64,000 bases of DNA from Funiculus sociatus GB2-C1 (GTDB lineage Bacteria > Cyanobacteriota > Cyanobacteriia > Cyanobacteriales > FACHB-T130), in NCBI RefSeq assembly GCF_039962115.1, contig NZ_JAMPKJ010000031.1, positions 1-64,000 of the forward strand. Direction: 5' to 3'. The position numbers and the translations under genes were made by a program. Positions 25,938-34,998 of the stretch are shown in pieces; position 1 is the first letter of the stretch, and each line of letters starts with the position of its first letter. The notes under the pieces were generated by a model, which searched no databases, was not told the DNA's origin, and saw only the letters and a program-made list of their open reading frames with translations.

Positions 25938-28151
25938 TTAAAAGCGATCGCTATTTTTGGGAGCCTTAGCTGTCAGCATTTTTGGCGTACTGGCATCTTC
26001 CTTGTAGTATGCCTTGGCATGGTGGAAATAACTATCAGGTTCGTTCTCTACAATCACACCATTGACTACCAAACCTAAAATCTTCTGACCTGATTGCACC
26101 AAAAATTGCTTACAAGCAGCAGCACTGACAGTATCAACCACGCCTGGCCGGACTACCAATAAAATACCATCAGTCATTTTGCCCACTGCTAGAGCATCCG
26201 CCACCAGAACGATTGGAGGCGTATCAAGGATTATAAAATCGTAGTTTTTAGAAGAATTGTCAATTAATGCAGCCATCCGCTTTGAGTCAACAAGAGCTAA
26301 TGGATTAGGAGGAATCACCCCAGAAGGAAGCACATCGAGGTTATCCATCACTTCTCGCACAGCCATTCCAAACTCAGCTTGATTAACGATGACATCGCTC
26401 AGACCAATTGCATTAGTCAAGTCCCAGATATGATGCTGCATGGGATGGTGCAGATCCGCATCTATTAATAAAACTCGTCTTCCCAGTTGAGCCATAGCCA
26501 TAGCCAAGTTGGCACAAACCGTAGACTTGCCTTCCTTAGAAACAGAACTTGTCACCGCAATGACTTTCAGCTCTTGATCTGGACTGAGAAACTTCAAGTT
26601 TGCCTGAAGCATTCGGTAAGCTTCACTGATAACCGAATGTGGATTATCTCTAACGGGAAGCTGCGGAACAATTCTTTCTAGCTTCTTACTGCGAAAAGTT
26701 ACTTTTTTCTTCAAAGAAGGAACCATTCCCAGGACGGTATACTTAAATAACTCCCGCACCTCTTTGGCGGTTTTGATGGTTGGATCTTTCAGGTCTACAA
26801 GGAAAGCAGTGATTACATAAAGTAGACTGCCTGCCACAATTCCGGCAGCTAGGATTATTATCTTGCGAGTACCTACGGGCTTTTCTGGAACTGTAGCGGC
26901 GGCAATTAAACTAGCGTTACCTACATTTTGATTTTCTGCAATTTGTACCTCTTGAAGATTTTTCAAGAGAATTTGATAGGTTGATTGCGCGGCTTCTACT
27001 TGTCGTTGTAAATCCCGCTGACCCTGTTGCAATCTGGGTAAAATGTTAGCCCTTTGCCTGTAGGCCGACTGAGCGCGAGATAGAAAACTGACTTGATTAG
27101 CCAAGCCTAAGCGTTGCACCTCTGCATTGACTAATTCTGCGGTTAGTTTTTGTTCAAGTTCACCAATTTGTAAATTTTCCCCGGATACTTGTTGGTTACT
27201 GCCAACAACCTGACCTACCCGTTCCTGTAGTAAAGCTTTTAATGCTGCTTGTTTACTTTCCAGATTAATTATTCTGGGGTTTTCATCCTGAAGACGGGTG
27301 CGCTCGACTGTCAACTCGCCTTCAATTTTTTGGAGTTCTATCAACACTTGCTGAACTGCGGGAGATTGACTGAGCGAGTTTAGTGTCATAGCCCGCTGTG
27401 AATTCAGACCTATCTTATTTTGGAAGGCGGCAACTCTAGCACTTGCATCTTCAAGTTCAGCCTGAGTTTGAGCTTTTTTGCTGTCTAGCTCTGCGATCGC
27501 TTTTACAGCTGAGCTTCCTTCTTCTTCTAAAGCTACAATGTTATTCTGTTCTTTGAAATTACGCAAATCTGCTTCTGCTTTACGAACATTAGCTTCAGTT
27601 TTGGGTAGCTGCTTAGTAATAAATTCGCGAGCCGCAGCTGCTTGAGCGCGGTTATTAAGTATGTTCTTCTCGCGATAAAGACTCATAACTTTGTTGACTA
27701 TCTTTGCAGCTTCTTGGGGATCTTTGCTTTTAAAGGATATCTGCAAAACATCAGTCCCTTTGATACCTTTTACCGTAAGCTGTTTTAGGAAATCGATAGT
27801 TTTTAGGGGGTCTCCCTTTTTGTCTTTCAGCTTTAGGGAATTTATCGTCTCTTGTATTAGAGGTTCAGAACGGACTATCTCTGCTTCAGTATCGAGAGGG
27901 GTATTCAGAACGTTTAGCGGTTCCAACTGCCCGATTTTTGCTCCTGCCTCTGTGACTAAGGCAGAAGTCGTATTTTGCTTCTTAAACAAAAGCCTACCTT
28001 CTGCTTCATAGGTGGGCTTTTTTAAGAACGCAAATGCGGTAGCTAGTGTAACTGTAAATACAAAAACGGTGGTGGCGGGTAGCCAACGCCGTTTGAGGAT
28101 AAGCCAGTATTTTTTAAAATCTATATCTTCTGTGTATTCTCTAGTTTCCAT
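25938..28151 (-). CDS. polysaccharide co-polymerase/BY-kinase (Wzc-like)
   Basis: A 737-aa inner-membrane protein that controls chain length and export of capsule-type polysaccharide. The N-terminal Wzz domain with its first transmembrane helix (about 28-50) is followed by a long periplasmic coiled coil (about 165-410), a second helix (about 430-450), and a cytoplasmic tyrosine-kinase/ATPase domain. The kinase domain has Walker A with Lys542 (SSVSKEGKST), Walker A' VLLIDADLHHP and Walker B FIILDTPP. The C-terminal tail has only three scattered tyrosines (YFHHAKAYY) and not a dense cluster. It matches Wzc/CpsCD proteins in length and order. Confidence 0.93.
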   Translation of the reverse strand: METREYTEDIDFKKYWLILKRRWLPATTVFVFTVTLATAFAFLKKPTYEAEGRLLFKKQNTTSALVTEAGAKIGQLEPLNVLNTPLDTEAEIVRSEPLIQETINSLKLKDKKGDPLKTIDFLKQLTVKGIKGTDVLQISFKSKDPQEAAKIVNKVMSLYREKNILNNRAQAAAAREFITKQLPKTEANVRKAEADLRNFKEQNNIVALEEEGSSAVKAIAELDSKKAQTQAELEDASARVAAFQNKIGLNSQRAMTLNSLSQSPAVQQVLIELQKIEGELTVERTRLQDENPRIINLESKQAALKALLQERVGQVVGSNQQVSGENLQIGELEQKLTAELVNAEVQRLGLANQVSFLSRAQSAYRQRANILPRLQQGQRDLQRQVEAAQSTYQILLKNLQEVQIAENQNVGNASLIAAATVPEKPVGTRKIIILAAGIVAGSLLYVITAFLVDLKDPTIKTAKEVRELFKYTVLGMVPSLKKKVTFRSKKLERIVPQLPVRDNPHSVISEAYRMLQANLKFLSPDQELKVIAVTSSVSKEGKSTVCANLAMAMAQLGRRVLLIDADLHHPMQHHIWDLTNAIGLSDVIVNQAEFGMAVREVMDNLDVLPSGVIPPNPLALVDSKRMAALIDNSSKNYDFIILDTPPIVLVADALAVGKMTDGILLVVRPGVVDTVSAAACKQFLVQSGQKILGLVVNGVIVENEPDSYFHHAKAYYKEDASTPKMLTAKAPKNSDRF

Positions 28152-28678
28152 AAGAGGCTCGTGTAGGAGGGTGGTAATAAGGTTGTTATCGAGGCAGGTG
28201 TATTAGCCGCCCCCAGAAGCGAGTCCTTGGAGTGTGGACTATTTCCTCGCTTATCAAGAGGCAGCATCTGGCAGTTCTTACTCAGCCGACAATTGTATCC
28301 TAACAAGGCTAGTGAAAGTTGGAGCAATTAAAACTGTTAATCAAGTAAAGGATGAGCTTAAAGCTGTATGCAGTAGCATCGGACTGGCAGGTCTAGAGAA
28401 GATGGATTAACAAGAGCTGGCTTTTGAAATTTGTTGAGACTGACGGACAATAGCACTATGGAAAAGAGTAGAAATGCGATCGCATTCGGTCAAAGCACCC
28501 TATAAGCTTATAGTTTAGAGCAGGATTGGGCGCGCGATCGCTATATAATCACCCAGAGAATTGAGTAAAAAATATTTGGGAACATATTTCTGACTTATGC
28601 GATCGCTCCACAAATGTTGATATATGTGTAGAAACAGGTTGAAAAATTATTCTTTAGCGAACGGTATTGCCACCACCC
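28152..28678. other. spacer upstream of the BY-kinase gene
   Basis: The 527 bp contain several HIP1 sites (GCGATCGC at two places and GCGATCGCA variants) and no gene. The promoter of the co-polymerase gene should lie at the left end. Nothing else is recognised. Confidence 0.5.
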
Positions 28679-29290
28679 TTAACAAATAGGACTATTCCCA
28701 GGATTCACTGCATGAATATACTCGCTTCCTGAATGGGGCCACCCCCGTTTATAAGCAGCTTCCTCTGGCTTTCCCCAACCGAGTTGCAAGACAATTTCTA
28801 AAAAATCTGACTTCTCCCACTTCCAAAGGCTTGCCCATTCGGTGCCACAAGAAATTCTGTCTACATCTGGTGCCATAATCATCCGGTGGTCTTTACCGTT
28901 ATTAACGCTCAGGTACAAGTCCATCTCGGCTGTTGCTTCATGCCAAAATAACATTATTGAATTTTTAGCAGCTTTCAGCGTCTCTATATCACTCGGAAGA
29001 GCAATTAGCTGAGCATCTACTTCTGGAATTCGTAGAGTTTTGTCCTTGAGTGTTAGCTGTCGCCAGACAATGCCGGAAACGTTGTGTTCCCTCTGGTAGC
29101 GATGAACTGCGGCTTTAAAGTCTTGATAGGCTGTGAATTTTTGGATGCCCTCCGGCTTGAGAAACTTGTCAATCAATGGGTTAACTCCAGAAGTCTTGGC
29201 AGCTAAATTAAGGCGCTGCCCATTGAGACAGGCGCGGCGCTCAGTAGCCAAGATTTTGATTAGCTCCTCGGTGGTGTAGACTTTTGGCAT
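28679..29290 (-). CDS. conserved protein of unknown function
   Basis: A 203-aa soluble protein without signal peptide or membrane span. It starts PKVYTTEELIKILATERRAC and contains a region rich in aromatic residues (GTEWASLWKWEKSD, LQLGWGKPEEAAYKRGWPHS). Composition and codon use resemble the neighbouring genes, and it keeps a long open frame, so it is probably real. I do not recognise a named domain. Both neighbouring spacers are long, so it is likely monocistronic. Confidence 0.75.
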   Translation of the reverse strand: MPKVYTTEELIKILATERRACLNGQRLNLAAKTSGVNPLIDKFLKPEGIQKFTAYQDFKAAVHRYQREHNVSGIVWRQLTLKDKTLRIPEVDAQLIALPSDIETLKAAKNSIMLFWHEATAEMDLYLSVNNGKDHRMIMAPDVDRISCGTEWASLWKWEKSDFLEIVLQLGWGKPEEAAYKRGWPHSGSEYIHAVNPGNSPIC

Positions 29291-29389
29291 CAGAACACCA
29301 TCTGGTCGCGGTTACAGATAGTTTAGCGTCGCTTGCCTTGAAATAGGTCAACAAGTCAGTATCAAATTAACGTCAGCTGGGCGGTTAAA

Positions 29390-29525
29390 ACCGCAGCTAC
29401 ACAGACCGGAGGCGGAGCATCTGCGGCTTTGCTAAACCCGCGCAGGCGGAGTTCAAAACCCGTGATATTCCGATACTCCGCGCAGGCGGACTAGAGTTTG
29501 TATAGCTGCGAATTCTATTCGCCAG
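29390..29525. repeat. compound palindromic repeat, relative of the 1155-1258 element
   Basis: This spacer shares with the element before modBC the ordered blocks GCTACACAG, (G)AGGCGGA, GCGGAC...GTTTGT and TAGC(T/C)GCGA ending in ATTCGCC or AATCGCC. Internally, CGCGCAGGCGGA-type units are repeated twice. It sits between the unknown gene and the thioredoxin-like gene, both on the minus strand. Confidence 0.65.
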
Positions 29526-29564
29526 AGCCGAAGTTGACACTAATGCAAGCGGCCCAAAATAAAA

Positions 29565-30176
29565 TTATTTGGTTAATTCGGTATTAAACTCATTGAATGT
29601 TCGCCGCTTCAGTTCTGCTGATTCGGAACGAGGCAACAAGTCAAACACCTCCCGCAAGACATCATCTACCTTCTCATACTCGACCTTGCCCTTCTCGTTC
29701 AGCACAACCTCGCCTTTCTGGTTGAGCAAGACTGTCTGAGGGACGACACCTTCATAGTAATAGCCGGGTTCGGTAGCTGTAAAGGTGGATTTTTCTGGAA
29801 TAGCATCTACGTTGATGGGCATAATATTTGCCGCCCGACCATAAAAAGCTTGTAAGCGGTTGACGACGATCGCGTACTGCTTGCAATCGCTGCTATCGTC
29901 TACAAAGAACACCAGCAGCGCAGGTTTTTTCCGGGCGAAAGAGTCTGCCAAAGTCGCTTTCGGCGGCACCAGTGAGCCATTGCCAGCGTAGAGAGCGAAG
30001 ATATTGCCGTCAAAGTAATCGTCGTTGATGCCTGCTAAGGCTGAGGGAGTTCCCAGCAGCAGCAGCAAACCCAAACAAGCAATTAGCCTCAACAAGTAGC
30101 GGTCAAAAAGATGCCGCCACGAACGGCGATAAGCTGCCAGAATACCGAATCGAAAAAGTAAAAGACGAATATTCAT
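29565..30176 (-). CDS. thioredoxin-like membrane protein, thylakoid PSI-accumulation factor family
   Basis: A 203-aa protein with an N-terminal hydrophobic helix (about 28-48) and a thioredoxin-fold domain (FALYAGNGSLVPPKATLADS, then LVFFVDDSSDCKQYAIVV, VPQTVLLNQKGEVV). It closely fits a family that cyanobacterial annotations call thylakoid membrane photosystem I accumulation factor; I recall this from general knowledge and did not search. The usual CxxC is reduced to one cysteine (SSDCK), so it may act as a chaperone-like or mixed-disulfide protein and not as a dithiol reductase. Confidence 0.75.
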   Translation of the reverse strand: MNIRLLLFRFGILAAYRRSWRHLFDRYLLRLIACLGLLLLLGTPSALAGINDDYFDGNIFALYAGNGSLVPPKATLADSFARKKPALLVFFVDDSSDCKQYAIVVNRLQAFYGRAANIMPINVDAIPEKSTFTATEPGYYYEGVVPQTVLLNQKGEVVLNEKGKVEYEKVDDVLREVFDLLPRSESAELKRRTFNEFNTELTK

Positions 30177-30462
30177 ATCAAGGTTGCTGTGGAAACTATC
30201 ATGGTCGCGCCGTCCGTACCATTCAACTGCGGAAACGAAAACAGGCTATTATAATTTACTGCATTCAGGGTAAAAAGATATTTTGATTAAATGCTTGTGC
30301 TATTTAAACGCATGATCTCCGCATCTAAATCTAAAGCGGAACTTATTGGGGATATAATATCTAGTCTAAACAATAATATTTTTGCATAAATTCCCCACTA
30401 AAAAGCGATAAATAATATAGCTACATAGCCAAATTATTTTCGATTTAATAATCTTCTGCCCT

Positions 30463-31320
30463 ATGAAATTGCACCCAGCTAGAACTTTCCGACTGTTAGC
30501 ATTGGTATTAACGGGTATTTTATTAGTAGCCTTACCCTTGCTGGCTAAGGATCTTCAATTGCCTTCGAGCCGCTTTGTGGAAGTGAGGCAGATTCGCGGG
30601 ACAGTAACTTACCAAGGAAGACAGGCAAAAGTAGGCGATCGCTTGACAACATCTGGGCAGCAAATCGCTACGGGAGCAAACTCCAGCGCTGTTTTAGCTG
30701 TAGACACTGCGATCGCTACTATCAATGTTTCAGAAAATTCCATTTTACAAGTTAAAAATCTTTCTCTAGCTGCCAAGGGCGGTAGGGTGACTGTCCTGGG
30801 GGTGCCTAAAGGGCAGGCAAGGATACAAGCACGAACCTTAAAAAACCCTAATTCGCGCTTGGAAATTAGCTCTCCATCTGGTGTTGCTGGCGTTCGCGGC
30901 ACCGTGTTTGGCGTTGCGGTTGATCCCAAAGGGAAAACAGGAATTTCTACGCTTGAAGGCGCCGTAGCCACCACAGCTAAAGGGCAAACTGTGATGATAA
31001 ATGGTGGTTACTCTTCTGTTATTTTTCCTGGTTCCCCGCCAACCTCACCTCGGTTGACGAAGGATAAATTAAAATACAAATTGGAAAGTTTGTCAGCAAT
31101 CGGCAACAACAAAATCCGGTTGATTTGTATAGTCGATCCGCTAAATTTGGCATTCCTTAATAACCGTTCCCTAGAGATAAATCAAAAGGGTAAAATTGAT
31201 GCAATACTTCCTGCGCCAGCCAATTCTGATTTGCGGCTAGTGGTTCGTAGCCCGTTGGGAGACGAAAAATATTATAACTTAAGTGCAAAACTTCGGGAAT
31301 CAGGAGTCAATAGTCAGTAG
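30463..31320 (+). CDS. exported FecR-domain protein
   Basis: A 285-aa protein with a signal peptide (about 8-29, ending in ALPLLAKD). The central part is a FecR-like domain (VREIRGTV-type VRQIRGTVTYQGRQAKVGDRL, then ANSSAVLAVDTAIATINV and SSPSGVAGVRGTVFGVAV). In cyanobacteria such proteins are often next to CHASE2 cyclases or kinases, as here (60 bp apart), suggesting a periplasmic sensor pair. The last residues (SGVNSQ) are encoded by an AGTCA-type tandem repeat that crosses the stop codon. Confidence 0.85.
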   Translation: MKLHPARTFRLLALVLTGILLVALPLLAKDLQLPSSRFVEVRQIRGTVTYQGRQAKVGDRLTTSGQQIATGANSSAVLAVDTAIATINVSENSILQVKNLSLAAKGGRVTVLGVPKGQARIQARTLKNPNSRLEISSPSGVAGVRGTVFGVAVDPKGKTGISTLEGAVATTAKGQTVMINGGYSSVIFPGSPPTSPRLTKDKLKYKLESLSAIGNNKIRLICIVDPLNLAFLNNRSLEINQKGKIDAILPAPANSDLRLVVRSPLGDEKYYNLSAKLRESGVNSQ

Positions 31321-31380
31321 TCCTTGGCTAATGGTTTTTGAAGAATTAGCACTTAGCAACTGGCTAATGATTAATAACTA

Positions 31381-33150
31381 ATGACTATTAAAATTTCGGT
31401 GTTAAATTCTTTATTGCCGGGAGTTATTGCTGGTGTAATTTCCGTGACGATGTGGCAACTGGAGGGATGGAAACCGCTAGAAAATCTGGGGTACAATACG
31501 CTGTTTCAAATTCGCGATAGGGGAATTTTGCTATCGCCAAAATGGGACGAACGGGTGGTGGTAATTGCAATTGATGAAACCAGTTTGCAGGAGTATGGGC
31601 GATTTCCCTGGAAACGCGATCGCTATGCACAGCTATTGCAAGCGTTATCAGCATCTCCACCAGATGTGATTGGTTTTGATATTCTATTTGCTGAAGAAAG
31701 TCCCGAAGATAGCCAATTTGCTGACGCTATGTTTGCTAAGGGAAATGTAGTTTTGGCGAGGGTTTGGGATGACAAAGGTAAACCTTTACCAATCGTACCA
31801 AATTTAGTAGAAGCTGCTGCTGCACAAGGGCATATTTTACACAAACCTGATACAGATGGTATCAGCCGTCAGGCGACGCTATTTGTGCGTGAAATTCCAT
31901 CGCTAGGGGTGGCAATGCTGCAAGTTTATAATAACAGTAACCAAATACCCGTAAGCGATCGCTCTGTTGAATTTCAGCCTGTCTTACTTAATTGGCTTGG
32001 AAAAACCCAATCTTTACCAACTTATTCGTTTGTGGATGTTGTGGCTGGGAAATTTCCTAAAAACGCTTTCGCTGGTAAGTTGGTTTTAGTTGGTATCACA
32101 GCTACAGCTTCCGATCCCCTGCTGACACCTTTAAATCAAAATCCTCCGACTGCTGGGGTATATATTCATGCAGCTGTAATCGATAATTTGCTTAATAACA
32201 GGCTGCTTTCTACTGTACCCATCTGGGGAATGGTGCTGTTGTTGCTGTTGGTTGGCCCTGTTTCCAGTTGGTTATTTTCCACCCAAGGGTCAAAAGGAAG
32301 AATTGCGATCGCGTTTTTATTGCTGATAGTTTGGTATGCAACTGCACTATTATTATTCACCTTCGCTAATGTCTGGATTTCCATCGCCGCACCAATTGGG
32401 ACAATGGTGCTATCAGGGGTGATTTTACAATTGCGAGAACAGCAGGAAAAGCAACAGCTAATGAGTCTGTTTGAAAAATACATGGCTCCGGAGACTGCTA
32501 GTTTAATTTGGCGGCGGAAAACTGAAATTTTTCATAAAGGTGAGTTAAAAGCTCAAGAAATGGTAGCGACGGTTTTATTTATGGATATTCGGGGTTTTAC
32601 TACCATTTCGGAGAAACTAACACCCCGCGAGTTACTAATTTGGCTAAACGAGTATTTGGATGCAATGAGCGATTGCATTATGAACAACGGCGGCGTTATA
32701 GATAAATATATTGGGGATGCAATTATGGCAGTGTTTGGTATTCCGTTTCCTCACACGAAGCCGGAAGAAATTCAGCAAGATGCTTTGAATGCGATCGCTG
32801 CTAGTTTAGCCATGCACGAACGGCTGCAACAGCTTAATGAACACCTGCTGGCTCAAAACAAGCCAAAAATTGAATTTGGCATTGGCATTCACACTGGTCT
32901 AATTATCGCTGGTAGTGTGGGCGGTTCTCGACGTTTAAATTACTCAGTGCTGGGAGATACTGTTAATATTGCTGCGCGACTAGAGGCGATGAATAAGGAT
33001 GTCAAAGAAGGCAATCCGTATCGTCTGTTAGTTACTGGCGAAACCTATGGATATGTGCGCGATCGCTATTACGCCCGACCCGTCAAAAACCTTCAATTGA
33101 GAGGTCGAGAACGAGAGACTTTGATTTGTGCAATTCTGGGCAAAAAATAA
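31381..33150 (+). CDS. CHASE2-domain class III adenylate/guanylate cyclase
   Basis: A 589-aa membrane protein. After an N-terminal helix (8-27) comes an extracytoplasmic CHASE2 domain (about 35-270; DERVVVIAIDETSLQEYGRFPW, DVIGFDILFAEES). Two or three transmembrane helices follow (about 280-350), then the catalytic domain. Metal-binding aspartates are present: Asp402 in LFMDIRGFT and Asp446 in KYIGDAIMAVFG. It makes cAMP or cGMP in response to an outside signal, perhaps sensed with the adjacent FecR protein; nucleotide specificity is not decided here. The start lies inside an AATAACTAATGAC repeat tail. Confidence 0.92.
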   Translation: MTIKISVLNSLLPGVIAGVISVTMWQLEGWKPLENLGYNTLFQIRDRGILLSPKWDERVVVIAIDETSLQEYGRFPWKRDRYAQLLQALSASPPDVIGFDILFAEESPEDSQFADAMFAKGNVVLARVWDDKGKPLPIVPNLVEAAAAQGHILHKPDTDGISRQATLFVREIPSLGVAMLQVYNNSNQIPVSDRSVEFQPVLLNWLGKTQSLPTYSFVDVVAGKFPKNAFAGKLVLVGITATASDPLLTPLNQNPPTAGVYIHAAVIDNLLNNRLLSTVPIWGMVLLLLLVGPVSSWLFSTQGSKGRIAIAFLLLIVWYATALLLFTFANVWISIAAPIGTMVLSGVILQLREQQEKQQLMSLFEKYMAPETASLIWRRKTEIFHKGELKAQEMVATVLFMDIRGFTTISEKLTPRELLIWLNEYLDAMSDCIMNNGGVIDKYIGDAIMAVFGIPFPHTKPEEIQQDALNAIAASLAMHERLQQLNEHLLAQNKPKIEFGIGIHTGLIIAGSVGGSRRLNYSVLGDTVNIAARLEAMNKDVKEGNPYRLLVTGETYGYVRDRYYARPVKNLQLRGRERETLICAILGKK

Positions 33151-33599
33151 GCGATCGCGCATATATAAGCCCACAGGCTTTAATCGTCAGGCGTTAAAAA
33201 AAAGTAAAATGTATCACTTGTTACTATACGCCTTCTCGCTTCGGCCTCTTAGTTCAATAATGAAAATATTTATATAAATAATATTGCAGCGTGGTTCTTC
33301 CTTATCAAGATAAATTATATCAGAAAAAACCAAGATAAGTCTAGGGGTTTAAACAAGAAATTTTCCTAAAAATGGGTGAAAAACACTTAAATTTAAAAGC
33401 GACGAAGAGCGATTTTTAGCCAGACTTTACCGAAGAAATCTTCCTACTACGGAATCCAAACACAGAAGCTTGTTCTGGAAAATAAGTGGATGTAGGCTCT
33501 TGTTAAGGTAAAATGCTGACGAGCCAACAACAGCTCAGTAGATAAGCAGTAAAGACGCTTGTAGAAACTTGATAAATCGCGTCTTGGTAGGAGTGTGGT
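33151..33599. other. spacer upstream of murT
   Basis: The 449 bp are AT-rich and carry no gene. One HIP1 site follows the cyclase stop. A GGAG located seven bases before the GTG at 33600 is a good ribosome-binding site for murT. No other element is recognised. Confidence 0.5.
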
Positions 33600-34940
33600 G
33601 TGAGGATATCATTTTTCGATAGATTTCGGCTAGGCGTGGCGGTGGCGGTGGCGAAGACGGTAACGGCGCTGGTGCGATCGCTGCGGCTGGGGGCTGCTAG
33701 TGTATTACCTGGGGAAATTGCCCGTCGCCTGCATCCGAATCTGTTGCAGCTGCTGTCTCGTCAGGTGAAACACGGGGTTATTTTCATTGCGGGGACGAAT
33801 GGGAAGACGACGACATCGCTGCTGTTGCGGACGATGCTGGAACGTCAGGGATGGCGAATTGCCCACAATGCTGCTGGTGCTAATCTGGTAAATGGATTAA
33901 TGACAGCACTGTTGGCAAACACGAACTTAATCGGTCAGTTGAGCGCTGATTATGCGATTTTGGAGGTAGATGAAAATATTCTGCCCAAGGTTCTGCCTTC
34001 TATTCAACCGAAATTTATTTTATGTTTAAATCTGTTTCGGGATCAGCTGGATAGGTACGGTGAAGTTGATACGATAAGCCAACGTTGGAAAGATGCGATC
34101 GCGCAGCTTCCAAAAGAAACTGTGGTAATCTTAAACGGTGATGACCCGACGTTATCTTATTTGGGTCAGCAGTTGCCGCAACGGGTTTTATCTTTTGGGC
34201 TAAGCGAACCAGAAGCCTATCTTGACGAAATTCCTCACGCGGTAGATTCTATTTATTGTCCTCGGTGCGGTCATTCTCTCGATTATCAGGGCGTCTACTT
34301 ATCTCATCAAGGCGATTTTCACTGTCCCAGTTGTGGCTTTGAGAAAAGCAAGCTGGCAATTGACAGCCGAAAATGGCCTCAAATATTAATCGGCATTTAC
34401 AACAAATATAATACGCTGGCGGCTGTATTAGCAGCTCAAGAAATTGGGGTCGATACAGATACTCTTCTCGATACAATTAAAAACTTCCACGCGGCTTTTG
34501 GGCGGTCTGAGGAATTAGAAGTTGCGGGAAAAAAGGTGCGGATTTTGTTATCAAAAAATCCCGTGGCGTTGAATGAAACTATTCGCGCCGTTAATCAGCA
34601 AAGAAGTAATGGTGGTTTCTCTACAACACTGATGGTGTTGAACGATCGCACGCCCGACGGTACAGATGTATCGTGGATTTGGGATGTGGATACGGAAAAG
34701 TTGGTGGAGAAGGGGGGAACTGTGGTGGTGAGCGGCGATCGCGTCTATGATATGGCGCTGCGTATCCGCTATAGTCAAGCTGAGGGAAATGTCTGCAAGT
34801 TGATTGTAAAGGAAGATTTGCAGGATGCGATCGCTACAGCTTTAGAACACACTCCGACAGGGGAAACTTTGCACATTTTACCTACTTATTCGGCGATGTT
34901 GGAAGTGCGCGGGATTTTGACTGGGCGGCAGATTTTGTGA
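33600..34940 (+). CDS. murT: lipid II isoglutaminyl synthase, Mur-ligase subunit MurT
   Basis: With GatD it amidates D-glutamate of lipid II to D-isoglutamine. The 446-aa Mur-ligase protein has an ATP loop GTNGKTTT (65-72), the central-domain ENILPKV region, and, typical of MurT, an inserted four-cysteine zinc ribbon (CPRC and CPSC, about 219-244). The C-terminal domain starts about residue 310. The start is a GTG with TAGGAG just upstream; translation from it gives the normal N-terminus. gatD follows after 58 bp on the same strand. Confidence 0.93.
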   Translation: MRISFFDRFRLGVAVAVAKTVTALVRSLRLGAASVLPGEIARRLHPNLLQLLSRQVKHGVIFIAGTNGKTTTSLLLRTMLERQGWRIAHNAAGANLVNGLMTALLANTNLIGQLSADYAILEVDENILPKVLPSIQPKFILCLNLFRDQLDRYGEVDTISQRWKDAIAQLPKETVVILNGDDPTLSYLGQQLPQRVLSFGLSEPEAYLDEIPHAVDSIYCPRCGHSLDYQGVYLSHQGDFHCPSCGFEKSKLAIDSRKWPQILIGIYNKYNTLAAVLAAQEIGVDTDTLLDTIKNFHAAFGRSEELEVAGKKVRILLSKNPVALNETIRAVNQQRSNGGFSTTLMVLNDRTPDGTDVSWIWDVDTEKLVEKGGTVVVSGDRVYDMALRIRYSQAEGNVCKLIVKEDLQDAIATALEHTPTGETLHILPTYSAMLEVRGILTGRQIL

Positions 34941-34945
34941 TTTTA

Positions 34946-34995
34946 AAAACCGCAGTGGCGCAGAGGACGCAGAGGAAGAGAGGGAACAGAGGGAG
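34946..34995. repeat. GCAGAGGACGCAGAGG-type repeat supplying the gatD ribosome-binding site
   Basis: The murT-gatD spacer is a purine-rich repeat containing GGCGCAGAGGACGCAGAGGA. An identical 20-mer lies inside mutS (about 61318-61337). Its right end provides GGGAG at 34991-34995, four bases before the gatD ATG. Confidence 0.75.
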
Positions 34996-34998
34996 TAG

